Program-made: the position numbers and the translations under genes | The notes under the pieces: generated by a model | What the model was told of the DNA's origin: nothing | What the model saw: the letters and a program-made list of their open reading frames with translations, nothing else | The model's database searches: none | Shown here: positions 47,498 to 59,044 of the stretch, piece by piece | How the letters are laid out: each line of letters starts with the position of its first letter | Numbering within the stretch: the first letter of the stretch is position 1 | Assembly (NCBI RefSeq): GCF_030272615.1 | Contig: NC_081414.1 | Coordinates: 821,867,896 to 821,931,895 of the forward strand | Direction of reading: 5' to 3' | Source of the DNA: Cryptomeria japonica | Lineage: Eukaryota > Streptophyta > Pinopsida > Cupressales > Cupressaceae | Length of the DNA stretch: 64,000 nt

Positions 47498-50064
47498 CTA
47501 ATCTCTGAGATATTCAAAAGTTACCTTAGGCCGAAGTTTAGTAAAAATATCTGCAATCTGCTCTTTTGTATTCACATAAACTAGTTTTATCTCTTTTGCT
47601 TCAACTTTCTCCCTTAGAAAATTCAATTTAATAGAAACATGTTTGGTTTTAGAGTGTAATACCGGGTTCTTAGATATATCAATTGCTGCAGTATTATCAG
47701 AATAGATAGTTATAGGTTCCTTGAATTTTACCTTTATGTCCTTTAACATTTTTTTGAGCCATAATACCTTTGTATAGTTTGTTGCTACTGCAATATATTT
47801 TGATTCAGTTGTTGATAAAGATGTAGAACTTTGTTTCTTGCTTAACCAAGAAATTAGTCTGTTTCCAAGAAAAAAGGCTCCACCTCTGGTGCTCTTCCTA
47901 TCATCCACATCTCCTACCCAATTTGCATCTGTGTATGCATATAATTCAAAGTTTTCATCTCTAGGATACCATAATCCTAGATTTGTAGTGCCTTGTAAGT
48001 ACTGGAAAATCCTTTTTATTGTTGATTCATGATTTTCTCTAAGATTACTCTAAAATCTTGAAACAATACATACTGTATTCATGATATCAGGTCTTGTTTG
48101 TGTCAAAAATAGTAAACCTCCTATCATAGATTTATACCTAGTTGGATTAATAGGTGTAGATTCATCTCTTAGTAATAATTTGTCATTTGTAGTCATAGGT
48201 GTGCTTACCGGTTTAGAGTTTCCCATTCCAAATTTCTTTATTAATTCCTTCAAGTACTTAGATTGACTCCAGAATATACCTTTATCAGTTTGTGAGATCT
48301 GCAATCTTAAAAAGAATTTTATTTCTCCAATCATAGACATTTCAAATTCTTGCTGCATTTCAATAGAAAAGTCTTCACATAATCCATTTTCTCCTCCAAA
48401 GATTATATCATCAACAAAAACTTCTATAACCAAGATGTCATCATTTGTCACCTTATAATATAAATTGTTGTCTGCAATACCTTTAGAAAAAACAATCTTC
48501 AAAAGATACCTATCTAACCTTGCATACCAAGCTCTTGGAGCTTGCTTCAATCCATACAAGGCTTTCCTTAACCTGCAAACCATATCTTTGTCATCTGTCA
48601 AAGAAAATCCATTAGGTTGTTCAATGTAGACTTCCTCTTCAAGATCTCCATTCACAAATGCACATTTTATATCCATTTGATAAACATTGTAGTTCTTGTG
48701 TGTTTCAAAAGCCAAGAATAATCCGACTGCCTCTATTCTAGCTACCAGTGTAAAGGTTTCATTATAATCAATTCCTTCATTTTGAGAATATCCCTTACAC
48801 ACTAGTCTTTCTTTATTTTTGATAACCTTGCCATCTTCATTAAGTTTGTTTCTAAATACCCATTTGGTTCCAATTACATTTTTATCTTTAGGCCAGGGAA
48901 CTAATGTCCAAGTGTTATTCTTCTCAATTTGTTCTAATTCTTCTTCCATAGCTTTAATCTAGTGTTTATCTTCACATGCCTCATTAATAGATGATGGTTC
49001 AATTTGAGAAATAAGACATACCTCTTCATTTGCCAATCTTCCTCTCATCATAACAACTTTATGCTTGTTTCCAATTATCTGATCTTCAGAGTGATTCAAT
49101 CTTACATACCGGGGTGTCTTTGTTTGTTGTTGTTCCTCAGTCACAGTGGAATTTTCAGATGATATCGGTGTACCTAGATCTTCATTATGTACTAGTGGAT
49201 TTTGCATAGATTCATTTGTCAGTATTTCTGTTACTGGTTCAAAGTCTATATACCTTGAAGTTTCTCTGAATTGTTCATTAATCTTTACATTTGTACTCTC
49301 AACAATTTTCTGCAATCTTTTGTTAAAGCATCTATATGTCTTGCTCTTAGATGAATAACCAAGAAATATTCCTTCATCACTTCTAGGATCAAATTTTCCA
49401 ATATAGTCATCTCTTCTAATATAGCATTTACTTCCAAATATTCTAAAATACTTAAGTGTAGGAGTAATACCAAACCATAGTTCATAAGGGGTCTTACTGG
49501 TTTCACCTTTGATGTGAACTTTGTTAAATGTATAGATTACTATACTTACTACCTCTCTCCAATATAAATGTGGTAGATTTTCTTCTGATAACATACTTCT
49601 GGCTGCATCCAAGATAGTTCTATTTTTCCTTTCAACAAATCCATTCTATTGTGGTGTTCGAGGTGCTGATAGTTGTCTTCTAATTCCATTTATTTCACAA
49701 AATACATTAAATTCCTTAGTTGTAAATTCTCCTCCTTGATCTGATCTGAGACATTTGATTTTCTTACCGGTTTCATTTTCTACCATAGCTTTGAATAGTT
49801 TGAACTTTCCAAGTGCTTCTGATTTTTCTCTGAGAAAAGTAACCCAACACATTCTATAATAGTCATCAATGATTAGCATAAAATATCTATCTCCTTGTAA
49901 TCTTTTAGTTCTAGCTAGACCACATAAATCAATATGAATTAAGTCAAAAGCATTATTAGATTTTTCTAAAATACTTTTGAAAGTAGCTCTAACTTGTTTT
50001 CCAAATTTACATTCTTTACATACCAGATTGTGAGGTTTAACAATCTTAGGTAGATCTCTAACTA
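47498..50064 (-). pseudogene. Copia B pol: integrase, RT, RNase H (nearly intact)
   Basis: A single frame covers 50064-47498, interrupted only by TAG at 49646, 48959 and 48050. Integrase: CKECKFGKQ, IIDDYYRMCWVTFL, CLRSDQGGEF, ERKNRTILDAARSML, then [62 protein letters not shown] and the catalytic FVDD in EVFVDDIIFGG. RNase H: YTDANWVGDVDDRKS, SLSTTESKYIA, YSDNTAAIDISKNP and a normal end (EQIADIFTKL). The three TAG codons replace Gln, Trp and Gln of relatives. It is the youngest-looking coding region of the window. Confidence 0.9.
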
Positions 50065-50325
50065 GAAATGTGACTTATATATAAATTTTATATTTCATGT
50101 ATATATCGCTTGTATTTTTTATAAATTTTCGAAAAGGAAACGGGATCCTGTTTTGTTTTTGAAACGGGATCCCGAAGCTAAACAGGATCCCATTTCAAAT
50201 TTTGGCCTGGGATCCCGACATGAAACAGGATCCCATTTTGTTTCTCATGCGCTTCGTGAAATTTGCCATTTTTCTCTAAGTGTAAGACTTCCACACTAAG
50301 TGGACACAACTTTGTGCACTTACCC
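50065..50325 (-). repeat. Right TIR of the 20.3-kb insertion
   Basis: Reverse complement matches the outer and inner parts of 30043-31122, including GGGATCCCGTTTC and TATATATACATGAAAT. It has several GGGATCC repeats of its own. It ends exactly where the copia A frame resumes. Confidence 0.78.
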
Positions 50326-52240
50326 ATTCCACTAAGAGCAAAGCTCTCATGTGCTACAATAAGAGGACTCAGAAAATTGTTGAGAGTATCAATGTCAGGG
50401 TTGATGAATCCCTTGAGGAGCTCGAGGAAACCTGCAATGAGAAAGTAGAAGATATACTGGGTATAGCCTTCTGGGAACCGGTTAAGAAAGAAACAAGTAC
50501 AGACCTCAGTGTTCCTGTACCGATAGAAGCTGCAGTAGGTGAAGAAGAAGAAGTGAAGAAGAAGAGGAAAAGCAAACAGAACCAGCTAGAGTCATTCCTA
50601 GATATGTGAAACTACATCATGATCCGAAGTAGATCATAGGAGATAAAGATGCAGGGATACTCACAAGAAGAAACGTGAAAGAGAACTCTTGCATGATTTC
50701 TAAATTGGAACCCAAGACTTTAAGAGAAGCACTTACAGATGAAGTCTGGATTAAGGAAATGGAAGAGGAGCTAGACCAGATAGAAAAGAATGCAACATGG
50801 TCCTTGGTACCCAGACTAGAACACAAGAATGTCAAAGGTACCAAATGGGTCTTTAGGAATAAGCTAAATGAAGAAGGCACATTTGTGAGGAACAAGGCAA
50901 GACTTGTATGCAAGGGATATGCTCAAGAAGAGGGAGAAGACTATGGATAAACCTTCTCTCCTGTGGCTAGACTGGAAGGTGTCTGAATACTACTTGCATT
51001 TGCAACATTCAAGGGATTTAAGGTATACTAGATGGATGTGAAGTTTGCATTCTTAAATGGAATCCTAGAAGAGGAAATGTATATTGAGAAACCGGATGGG
51101 TTTTCCTTATCGAAAGATAGTAACATGGTGTGTAGATTACACAAGGCCCTATGTGGATTGAAACAAGCACCAAGGGCATGGTATGAATGACTACACTCTC
51201 ATCTTGTGAAAATAGGATTTCAGAGAACAAGTGAGGATAGCAACATCTACTTGAAATCTTAAGGTGATTAGATTTTGATCTATGAAGTATTTGTAGATGA
51301 CATAATTTTTGGAGGAGATGATGAAATGAGTCATGCTTTTGTAGATGAAAGGAAGAAAGAGTTTGAGATGTCTCTGATTGGAGAGATGAAGTTCTTCATT
51401 GGTTTACATATTCAGTAAATGAAAGAGGGTATCTTTATTACCCAGTCCAAGTATGTCAAAGAGGTATTGAAGACCTTTGGCATGGAGGAGAGAAAACCAG
51501 TTGGTACACCAATGGTGACCGACTATAAACTGATTAAGGAAGATGATTCAACATTGGTGAATGAGAAGGAGTACTAGTCAATGATCGGTAAGCTGCACTA
51601 TGTGGTGCACAATAGACCAGATATTGCTCATGCAGTGGGAATTGTGGCTCATTTTCAGAAGAGTCCAAGAGAATCCCACTTGGTAGTAGTAAAAAGGATT
51701 CTTAGATACCTGAAAGGGACTATTGACTATGGATTGTAGTATCCATAAAATGGTGATTTTAATCTCAAAATGTTTACTGATGCAGATTGGGCAGGTAATG
51801 TGTACGACCGAAAGAGAACAACCGGTGGAGCATTCCTTCTTGGTGGAAGACTAGTCTCATGGATGAGTAAGAAGTAGAGCTATACTTCCCAGTCTATAGC
51901 TAAAGCGGAGTATGTGGCAGCATTTATGAACTGCACTCAAGCAATCTGGATGAAACATGTATTGGATGGTTTCAAAGTACCTATATCTAAACTGATGAGT
52001 ATATTTTGTGACAACAAAAGTGCAATAAATATTTCTAAGAATTTGGTATTGCATGCTAGAACTAAGCACATTGAGCTCAAGTATCATTTCTTGAGAGAGA
52101 AGATTCAAAACAAAGAGGTTGTATTAGAACATGTTTCCAATAAGGAGTAGTTAGTAGACATATTTACTAAGCCCTTACCGAAGACTACATTTACCTATTT
52201 GTGAGATGAATTAGGGGTTTTGCACCTTGATGAAGTAAAC
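50326..52240 (+). pseudogene. Copia A: integrase end, RT and RNase H
   Basis: It resumes with STKSKALMCYNKRTQKIVES, as expected after GIFLGY. After a frameshift near 50600 one frame covers 50675-52150. [64 protein letters not shown] and FVDD in EVFVDDIIFGG. RNase H: FTDADWAGNVYDRK, FCDNKSAINISKN, KHIELKYHFLREK and a normal end. About a dozen stops occur, many at Gln or Arg positions (VYxMDVK, WYExLHS, SKKxSYTS, SNKExLVD). Short open frames on the minus strand here are shadows. Confidence 0.9.
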
Positions 52241-52490
52241 TAAAGATGTGGTCTCCACATCAGTCAAGTATCATAGTGACAAATCTTTAAGGATTGATGT
52301 GCTGAAGGATGCTACTCCATAGGGGGAGCAACATAGTGGAGTATGAGAGCTTGTGCCTCCACTTTGGCATTGTTGTCAAAGGGGGAGAAGATATATGATA
52401 TGGGAGAAGATATCTAGTGATGAAGATATTTTATTTGCACTGGTCTATGATTTTTTTAGTTGCAATGATACATTGAGTATTGCCATCAAT

Positions 52491-52505
52491 GCCAAAGGGA
52501 GAGAT
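52491..52505 (+). other. Polypurine tract of copia A
   Basis: GCCAAAGGGAGAGAT abuts the LTR start TGTTGGCATATGG. The same CCAAAGGG core occurs in copia B and C. An earlier GTCAAAGGGGGAGAAG at 52375 is a second purine tract. Confidence 0.85.
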
Positions 52506-52946
52506 TGTTGGCATATGGTGAACCGGTATGATAATATGATAAGAATGTATGTTGTCATTGATGTCAATAAGTTTAGGTCAACTGGTATGAATATTGGAAG
52601 AAGGTGTTATTGATGATCAAGTTGGAGAACCGGTATAAAGAGATGTAGTTAACCAGTGTCAGGGTTTCACTAAGTGTGACTACCGGTTGGTAGTCTCAGC
52701 TTTAGGGTTTTCGGTTTGGAAATGTATCTTGTGCGATACAACCAATGATATTAAGTGATGAGTTAGCTAATAAATAAGGATGAGATCAAAATGCCACATC
52801 ATTTTTGTGCATGTGAAGGATTTCTTTGAGGATCTTGCATGTGAAGATCGACTGCATTTAACATCTACCTCAGGAATGAATATTCTTCTTAGTGATATGA
52901 GAAGAAAGCATGATGGGTTACTGATTTATATGTGTGGTGAAGAATG
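52506..52946 (+). repeat. 3' LTR of copia A, first part
   Basis: Starts TGTTGGCATA and includes GTTGTCATTGATGTCAATAA, as in the other copia LTRs. It is interrupted at 52946 by copia C; the remainder is at 60441-61412. The ORF at 52353-52613 overlaps the LTR start and is not a gene. Confidence 0.85.
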
Positions 52947-54463
52947 TGTAAAGATCTGATGCCAATAGCTAACAAGATGAGGGGGGGGGGGGGAGTGAAT
53001 CATACAAACTTAATCTTTCATAAAATCAATAGATTCAACCTCGGTAACTTATACTTCAGCAATATAGCCAAAAACTACTAAACATGCTAACTCATAAACA
53101 CATAATCATCATAACACATATAACACAAGATTTAATGTGGAAACCCAAATAGGGAAAAACCACTGTGGGATTTCGGATCCACTAAGAAATATACTCTTCT
53201 AGATTATGCTTGGTTAAAAGCAAATCCTGTTAAAGATTACAAACACATTTCTAGATGTAACCCAGTTAAGGGATTTACCTTAGACATTTTAGAGTCTTGC
53301 ACTTTGTTAGAAGTGACCTTGTCAAAGGATTTCAAACACTCATTTAGAATGTTACCTTGCTAGAGGGTTTACAAATAAGACTTTTAAGTCCACTTGGTTA
53401 AGAGATTTATTGTCACTTACAAAATAAACAACAGTAAAAATATATCTGCAACTTTACATCTAAAATGCTACAGCAGATTCCTATTTGCTCAATACTGTCA
53501 AGTCATAGGACTTATCTTGTCTCTCTATTGGGCTCCTTACTCTGTTATTCAAACAGGTCTTCAAGCTTCTGTGCTCAGTAATCACTATGTAGCATCCCTG
53601 TGCTTACACTTGCCCACATACATTGTTCATCAATATTTTCTTATTTATAAAAAAATTGCTAACCGTTGAATCTCCTTGATCACATTTCCCATGATCAATC
53701 ATAGCCATCAGATCTTCAATCTTGACTAGGTTCAATGTATCCTTCGACCTAAAAAATGTTTTACTACACCTAGGAACTTGCATTCCATTCTTGGAACTTG
53801 TGCTAGGGTATTGCAGTTAAATCTGTGCTATAGATCTAGCTCCTGAATTTTCAAAGCTGTAGATCTTTCACAAACTTCATGCACATTGTACCAATCATTT
53901 AATCATCTCTAGCTCATTAGCTTCCTTCATTAAATAATGCTTTTATTCATCAAATGAATTCTGTTATTACTCGGTTGCAACTCGGTAAATACTAAACTTC
54001 ACTTGGTAGACATTCCGCCTTCATTAACCGATATCGATAACCTTAGGGTTTACCGACTAGGTTCTTTGCTCGGTGACATAGTATAGTATTAACCTTACAA
54101 TGAACAACGTATGTAGGATATCAAAACAATCTAAACATCATGATCTCATTATTGTCTAACTCGGTAACAGTTGCCCATTGAATAACTTATTTCTCCCCTT
54201 ATTCATCACATTCTTTCTATGTCTTTTACCGACAACTTAATTCTCTTCAAATCAATCTTCTCAAGATATGGCAACATTATACTAAATCAGAATATCAATT
54301 TCTTGACATCAATGACAAAATAATTTTATTAGGACAATAATCATCCTTTCACGGTTATATCATCAATCTCCAACAACCTTCTCAATATCCTCTAAAAAAT
54401 GCCAACAATCTCCTTTATCTGTTGTAATGCCAACAATCTCCTTTTTATGTTGTAATGCCAACA
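52947..54463 (-). repeat. 3' LTR of copia C
   Basis: Plus-strand ends TGTAAAGATCTG and TGTAATGCCAACA, 1517 bp. A minus-strand TATA box (TTTATAAATAAG, 53641-53653) lies inside. A run of 13 G at 52981-52993 replaces the mixed GAGAGGGGAGGC of the other copy. The ORF at 53394-53669 is a shadow. Confidence 0.93.
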
Positions 54464-54478
54464 ATCTCCCCCTTTGGA
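54464..54478 (-). other. Polypurine tract of copia C
   Basis: Minus strand TCCAAAGGGGGAGAT abuts the LTR start TGTTGGCATT. Confidence 0.9.
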
Positions 54479-54792
54479 ATTGATGGCAAAACTAACTTGA
54501 TTTGATTCAATTGATTTGGATTCTGATTGCTATGTCAACTTCACTAGTTGTGTAGATTTCTTTTGAAGTCTTCTCCTCCTGTCATTAGTCTTCTCCCCCT
54601 TTGACAACAATGACAAAAAAAAATAAAACTAATACATGATTTCTACCTTTGTGAGGTAATATCCTTGCAGTCACATTCACGGTCAGAGTATCCTTGTACT
54701 ACTTTAGGCAACCTCCTAAAGTGTAAAGCAACATCAACTTCATAGATAGTTATTCTTTAGATTCATAGAATTGATGCTTTCACCGAACTCTG

Positions 54793-57600
54793 TCAGTGAG
54801 TACTAGATAGGGGTAGGACCCCTAACTGACATCTGAGATACTCAAAAGTGTCCCTTGGTAGTGGCTTTGTGAAGATATCTACTATTTGTTCCTTTGAACT
54901 GATATATTCCAACATAACTTTCTTCTCTTGAACTTCTTCTCCAAGATAATGATACTTTATAGAGATATGCTTTGTCTTAGAGTGCATTACAGGATTTTTT
55001 GAAATGTTAATGGCACTAGTAGTATCACAGAATATAGTTACTGGCTCGGTAACTTTCTCATTCATACCTTCCAATAGTTGTTTGATCCATGTTATATTAG
55101 TGCAATTCAATGCTGCAACAACATATCCAGCTTCTGTTGTTGACTATGAAATGCATCCTTGTTTCTTGTTAAGCCAACTCACTAGTCTTTCTCCTAAAAA
55201 GAAATCTCCTCCACTTGTGCTTTTCCTGTCATCAATGTTGCCTGCCCAATCAGCATCAGTATAAACTTTTAAATCAAAATCATTTCTCTTTTCATATACT
55301 AAGCCATAATCTTCAATGCCTCTTAGGTATCTAAAAATTCTCTTGATTGTTGTCATATGGGTTTCTTTGGGATCTATAGAGAATCTTGCAACAATACCTA
55401 TTGCATGTGCTATATCCGGTCTACTGTGCACAACATATTGTAACTTTCCAATCATGGATCGGTAAAGTGTCTCATCAACAGATGCAGATTCATCATTCTT
55501 TGATAGTTTACAGTTGGTAGTCATAGGAGTACTTACTGGTTTTAAATCCTCCATTCCAAATTTCTTCAAGATTTTATTTATGTACTTGGATTGAGTAATG
55601 AAAATTTCATCTTTCATTTGCAGTATCTATAAACCTATAAAATACTTTATCTCACTGATTAGTGACATCTCAAATTCTTTACACATTTCATTCCCAAAGT
55701 TTTTGCATAGAGAATCATTTCCACAAAATATAATGTCATCTAAAAATATAGTTGAGATTAGTATTCCATTGTCTTCATCATTCTTCATGTACATATTGCT
55801 ATTTTCAATTGTTCTTATAAAACCAATCTTGATTAAGTAAGAGTGCAATCTCTCATACCATGCTCTAGGTGCTTGTTTCAAACCATATAAAGCTTTGTTC
55901 AATTTATATACCTGATCTTTATTCTTGTCTTCAACAAATCCTTCAAGTTGTTCAATATAAACTTCTTCTTCTAGTATCCCATTCAAAAATGCAAATTTGA
56001 CATCCATTTGATATACCTTGAAATTTTTTAAAGCAACATATGCCAACAATGTTCTTACTCCTTCAAGTCTAGCCACAGGTGCAAAGGTCTCGCCATAATC
56101 TATTCCTTCTTCTTGAGCATATCCTTTGCAAACTAGTCTTGCTTTATTTCGAATGACCTCACCTTTTTCATTTAGCTTGTTTTTGAAAATCCACTTTGTA
56201 CCGATTACATTTTTGTCCTTCGGTCTTGGGACAGGTGTCCATGTGTCATTCTTCTTGATTTGATCAATCTCTTCCATCATAGCATTTACCCAATATTCAC
56301 TGTTAAATGCCTCTTTTACTATTTTCGGTTCAAATTCAGATATCCGACATGTGTTCTATCTCAGTTTGTTCCTTGTCATTACTAGATCATCCTTATCTCC
56401 TATAATTTGACTTGATGCATGATTCCTTCTGACATATTTGTCTAATACAAGCTTGGCAGGTTCGGTATGATCTTCTTCATCACTTGGTAACTGGATATTT
56501 TCTTCATTTTCTTTAGTAACTCTCTTTGTAGGACTTGTCGGTTGAACATAGACAAATTCTTCATAATCTTCTGGTTCCTTGGAATTACCTTCATCATTTC
56601 TTTCTACAGATTCATCAATTTTCACATTTGCACTTTCTACTATTTTGTTAGATGATTTGATCAGACCTTTAAATGCTTTGCTTCTAGAAGAATAACCTAG
56701 AAATGTTCCTTCTTCACTTTTCTGATCAAACTTTCCATTTCTATCATCTTTATGTACATAGCATCTACTTACAAAGATTTTAAAGTAACTTACATTAGGT
56801 TTCTTGTCATACCAGATTTCATATGGTGTCTTCAAAGTTCGTTTCTTCAGTTGTACTCGGTTCAGGGTGTAAACAATAGTGCTTAGTGCTTCTCTCCAAA
56901 AATTTTGTGGCACTCTCTTTTCAATCATTAGGGTTCTGGCACAATCCACAATAGATTTGTTTCTTCTCTCAGCTATCCCATTTTGCTATGGAGTTCTCGG
57001 TGCAGAGACTTGTCTTTTTATACCATGATCATTGTAGAATAAGTTAAATTCATCAGAGGTGAACTCTCCTCCTCTATCAGATCTAAGACATTTTAGTTAT
57101 CTTCCTATTTCATTTTCAACTCTTGCCATGTACCATTTAAACATTTGAAAAGCTTCTGATTTTTCTTTTAAAAACATAACTGACATCATCCTTGAATAAT
57201 CATCCACAAATAATATGAAATATTTATCACCATAATAACTCTGAACTTTCATAGGACCACAAAGATCAGTATGCACGAGATCTAAAATTCCCTTAGAAGT
57301 GTAAAACTTACTTGTAAAGCTTGATCTTGTCATCTTACCCATCTGGCATCCTCTGCATATAGCATTCTCAGGTTTCTCCAAACTCAGTAGACCTCTTACT
57401 CTGTGCTTCTTGCTTATTTTGACCAGGGTATCAAAATTTACATGACAAAACCTTTTATGCCATAACCAAGTATCATCTATTTTTGCATAAAGACGCTTGT
57501 TCCGAGTAGAGTCAAGGTGAAATGTGTTACCTTTTGTTTGAGTCCCAGTAGCTGCTAACTTTCCATGTTTGTCATGAACTTTGACAATTTCCTTTCTGAA
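54793..57600 (-). pseudogene. Copia C: integrase, RT and RNase H
   Basis: One frame runs from 57381 to 54793. Integrase: [120 protein letters not shown] and catalytic FLDD in [11 protein letters not shown], instead of FVDD or YVDD. RNase H: VYTDADWAGNIDDRKSTSGG, FCDTTSAINISKNP, then YISSKEQIVDIFTKPLP. Stops include TAG at 56356, 55627 and 55144 and TAA at 57097. The region upstream of 57381 is frameshifted. Confidence 0.9.
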
Positions 57601-57960
57601 ATTCTATTCGGTAACCTGTGTTGTTTAACTATGCTACACTCAACAAATTGTATTTCAAACCTTCAACCCAATAAATATCATCACATTTTGTATTGTCAAG
57701 AAGTTTGATAGAGCCTTTACCTTTTACAGGACATGGTGCATCATTACCAAATCTTACATAACCTCCATCATAATCTTCTAATTCAACAAATTTGTGTTTA
57801 TCGCCTGTCATGTGATGTGAGCATCCACTATCTATGATCCAAGAATCATTTTTATTTATGTGAGATATTAGGGCTTTTTCTTCATACCTTTCTTCATCAG
57901 ATCCATCCTTAATGGCCACATAAACAACTTCCTCTGTGTCAATTTCATCAAATTTATCAT
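57601..57960 (-). pseudogene. Copia C: aspartic protease
   Basis: The open block at 57919-57629 carries the catalytic WIIDSGCSHHMTGD and the following VRFGNDAPCPVKGKGSI and IYWVEGLKYNLLSVA. It cleaves the polyprotein. It lies in a different frame from both gag and the rest of pol, so at least two frameshifts flank it. Confidence 0.9.
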
Positions 57961-58054
57961 CATTGGATTCCTCATTAGCTATTAGGCATGTCTTTCTATC
58001 TCTCCTTCTGAAGTCTCGATGTCCTCTATATTGGTTGTCTTTATGTCTGTCATC

Positions 58055-58980
58055 TCAGTAGTCTCTCTTTTCACTAGATTCCTTGTCAGGGAAGTTAGGG
58101 GCCATATGTCCTATTTTATCACAATTAAAACATTTCAAAGGTAGCTTTCCTTTATACTTACCTTTGCCTCTTGGTAACCTCCTAGCCAACAATTCTTCAA
58201 ACTCTTCTTTCTTTCTGATTTCTTCATATAGTTTGTGTACTTCTTCCATGTTTTTGTGAATCTTTCACTTGCTCCACTGTGATTCCCTTCAGAATACTAC
58301 CTCATTCTATCATTGCAATCATTAGATTCACCAAGATGAAAAGAATTGAATGCAAATTCAACTTTATTTACCAAAGACCCACTATTATCAAAATTACTTA
58401 ACTCAAATGCATGTAGCTTACTGATAGTAGCATCTAAAGAAATTGGCATGTTAGGTACAGACCTCATTTCATTGATTGCAAAGACTCAGATTGCATAGGC
58501 AAGTAGAAGGGTTCTCAATAACTTACTTGTGACATCCTTTTCTTCAATAGTTCCTCCTGCTCCTTTGATTTGATTGACAATTTCCTTTAGTCTTGTACTA
58601 TACTGGGTTATATTCTCTCCTTCATTCATCCTCATAGATTCAAGTTGTCCTCTTAGGCTATCTACTTTTTCTCTCTGTACATGTTCATCACCGCCATAAA
58701 TAGATATAAGCTTAGACCACATTGCCTTTGCATCAATACAACCTTCTGGATCATTAAACTCTGAGTTCGTCAATGCTGATGATATTTCAATCATTTCTTG
58801 AGTGTGTTCTTGCTTTGCTCTTATCTCTTCCATAGTCATTGGGTAGGTGATAGGTGCAACATAATCATTCTCCAGATAGTATGTAGCATATTCTCCAATT
58901 CCTGATAGGTGCAACTTCATCCTTTTTTGCCATGTGGAAAAACTTGACTTGTTCAGCTTTAGGCCATCCCTCTTATACAT
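58055..58980 (-). pseudogene. Copia C: gag with defective zinc knuckle
   Basis: The UBN2-type capsid at 58980-58486 starts MYKRDGLKLNKSSFSTWQKR close to the PBS, and shows AKMWSKLISIYGGDEHVQRE-like order (AMWSKLISIYGGDEH) and ITQYSTRLKEIVNQIKG. After a stop the frame goes on with ISLDATISKLHAFELSN. A frameshift leads to 58249-58055 with CFNCDKIGHMAPNF, where the last Cys of the CCHC knuckle is Phe. Sequence is close to copia A gag, so the two are related families. Confidence 0.9.
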
Positions 58981-59030
58981 CTTTGGATCTTTGCCTCAAG
59001 TACCTTCAAACGTTTCTTCTAGACTCCAAA

Positions 59031-59042
59031 GCTCTGATACCA
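59031..59042 (-). other. Primer binding site of copia C
   Basis: Minus strand TGGTATCAGAGC, two bases (AT) inside the 5' LTR, the same spacing as in copia A. Confidence 0.93.
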
Positions 59043-59044
59043 AT

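Larger units (their letters stand above)
46074..50064 (-). mobile_element. Copia B, truncated at its 5' side
   Basis: It has a 3' LTR, polypurine tract and pol on the minus strand. The element stops in GAG-pre-integrase at 50064, where the sequence switches to the right TIR of the 20.3-kb insertion. Gag, protease, PBS and 5' LTR are missing, so a deletion followed insertion. Confidence 0.85.
30043..50325. mobile_element. 20.3-kb TIR insertion inside copia A
   Basis: It begins GGGTACCTGCAAGAAG at 30043 and ends, in reverse complement, GGGTAAGTGCACAAAG at 50325. Both continue TTGTGTCCACTT. It sits between the two halves of the copia A codon series (..GIFLEY / STKSKAL..). The flanks ATTT (30039-30042) and ATTC (50326-50329) are a 4-bp duplication with one change. 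It contains no transposase of its own outside the nested 12.2-kb element. Its content is long TIRs, a palindromic satellite array, the nested TIR transposon and a truncated copia. It is probably a non-autonomous relative of the nested element. Confidence 0.75.
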
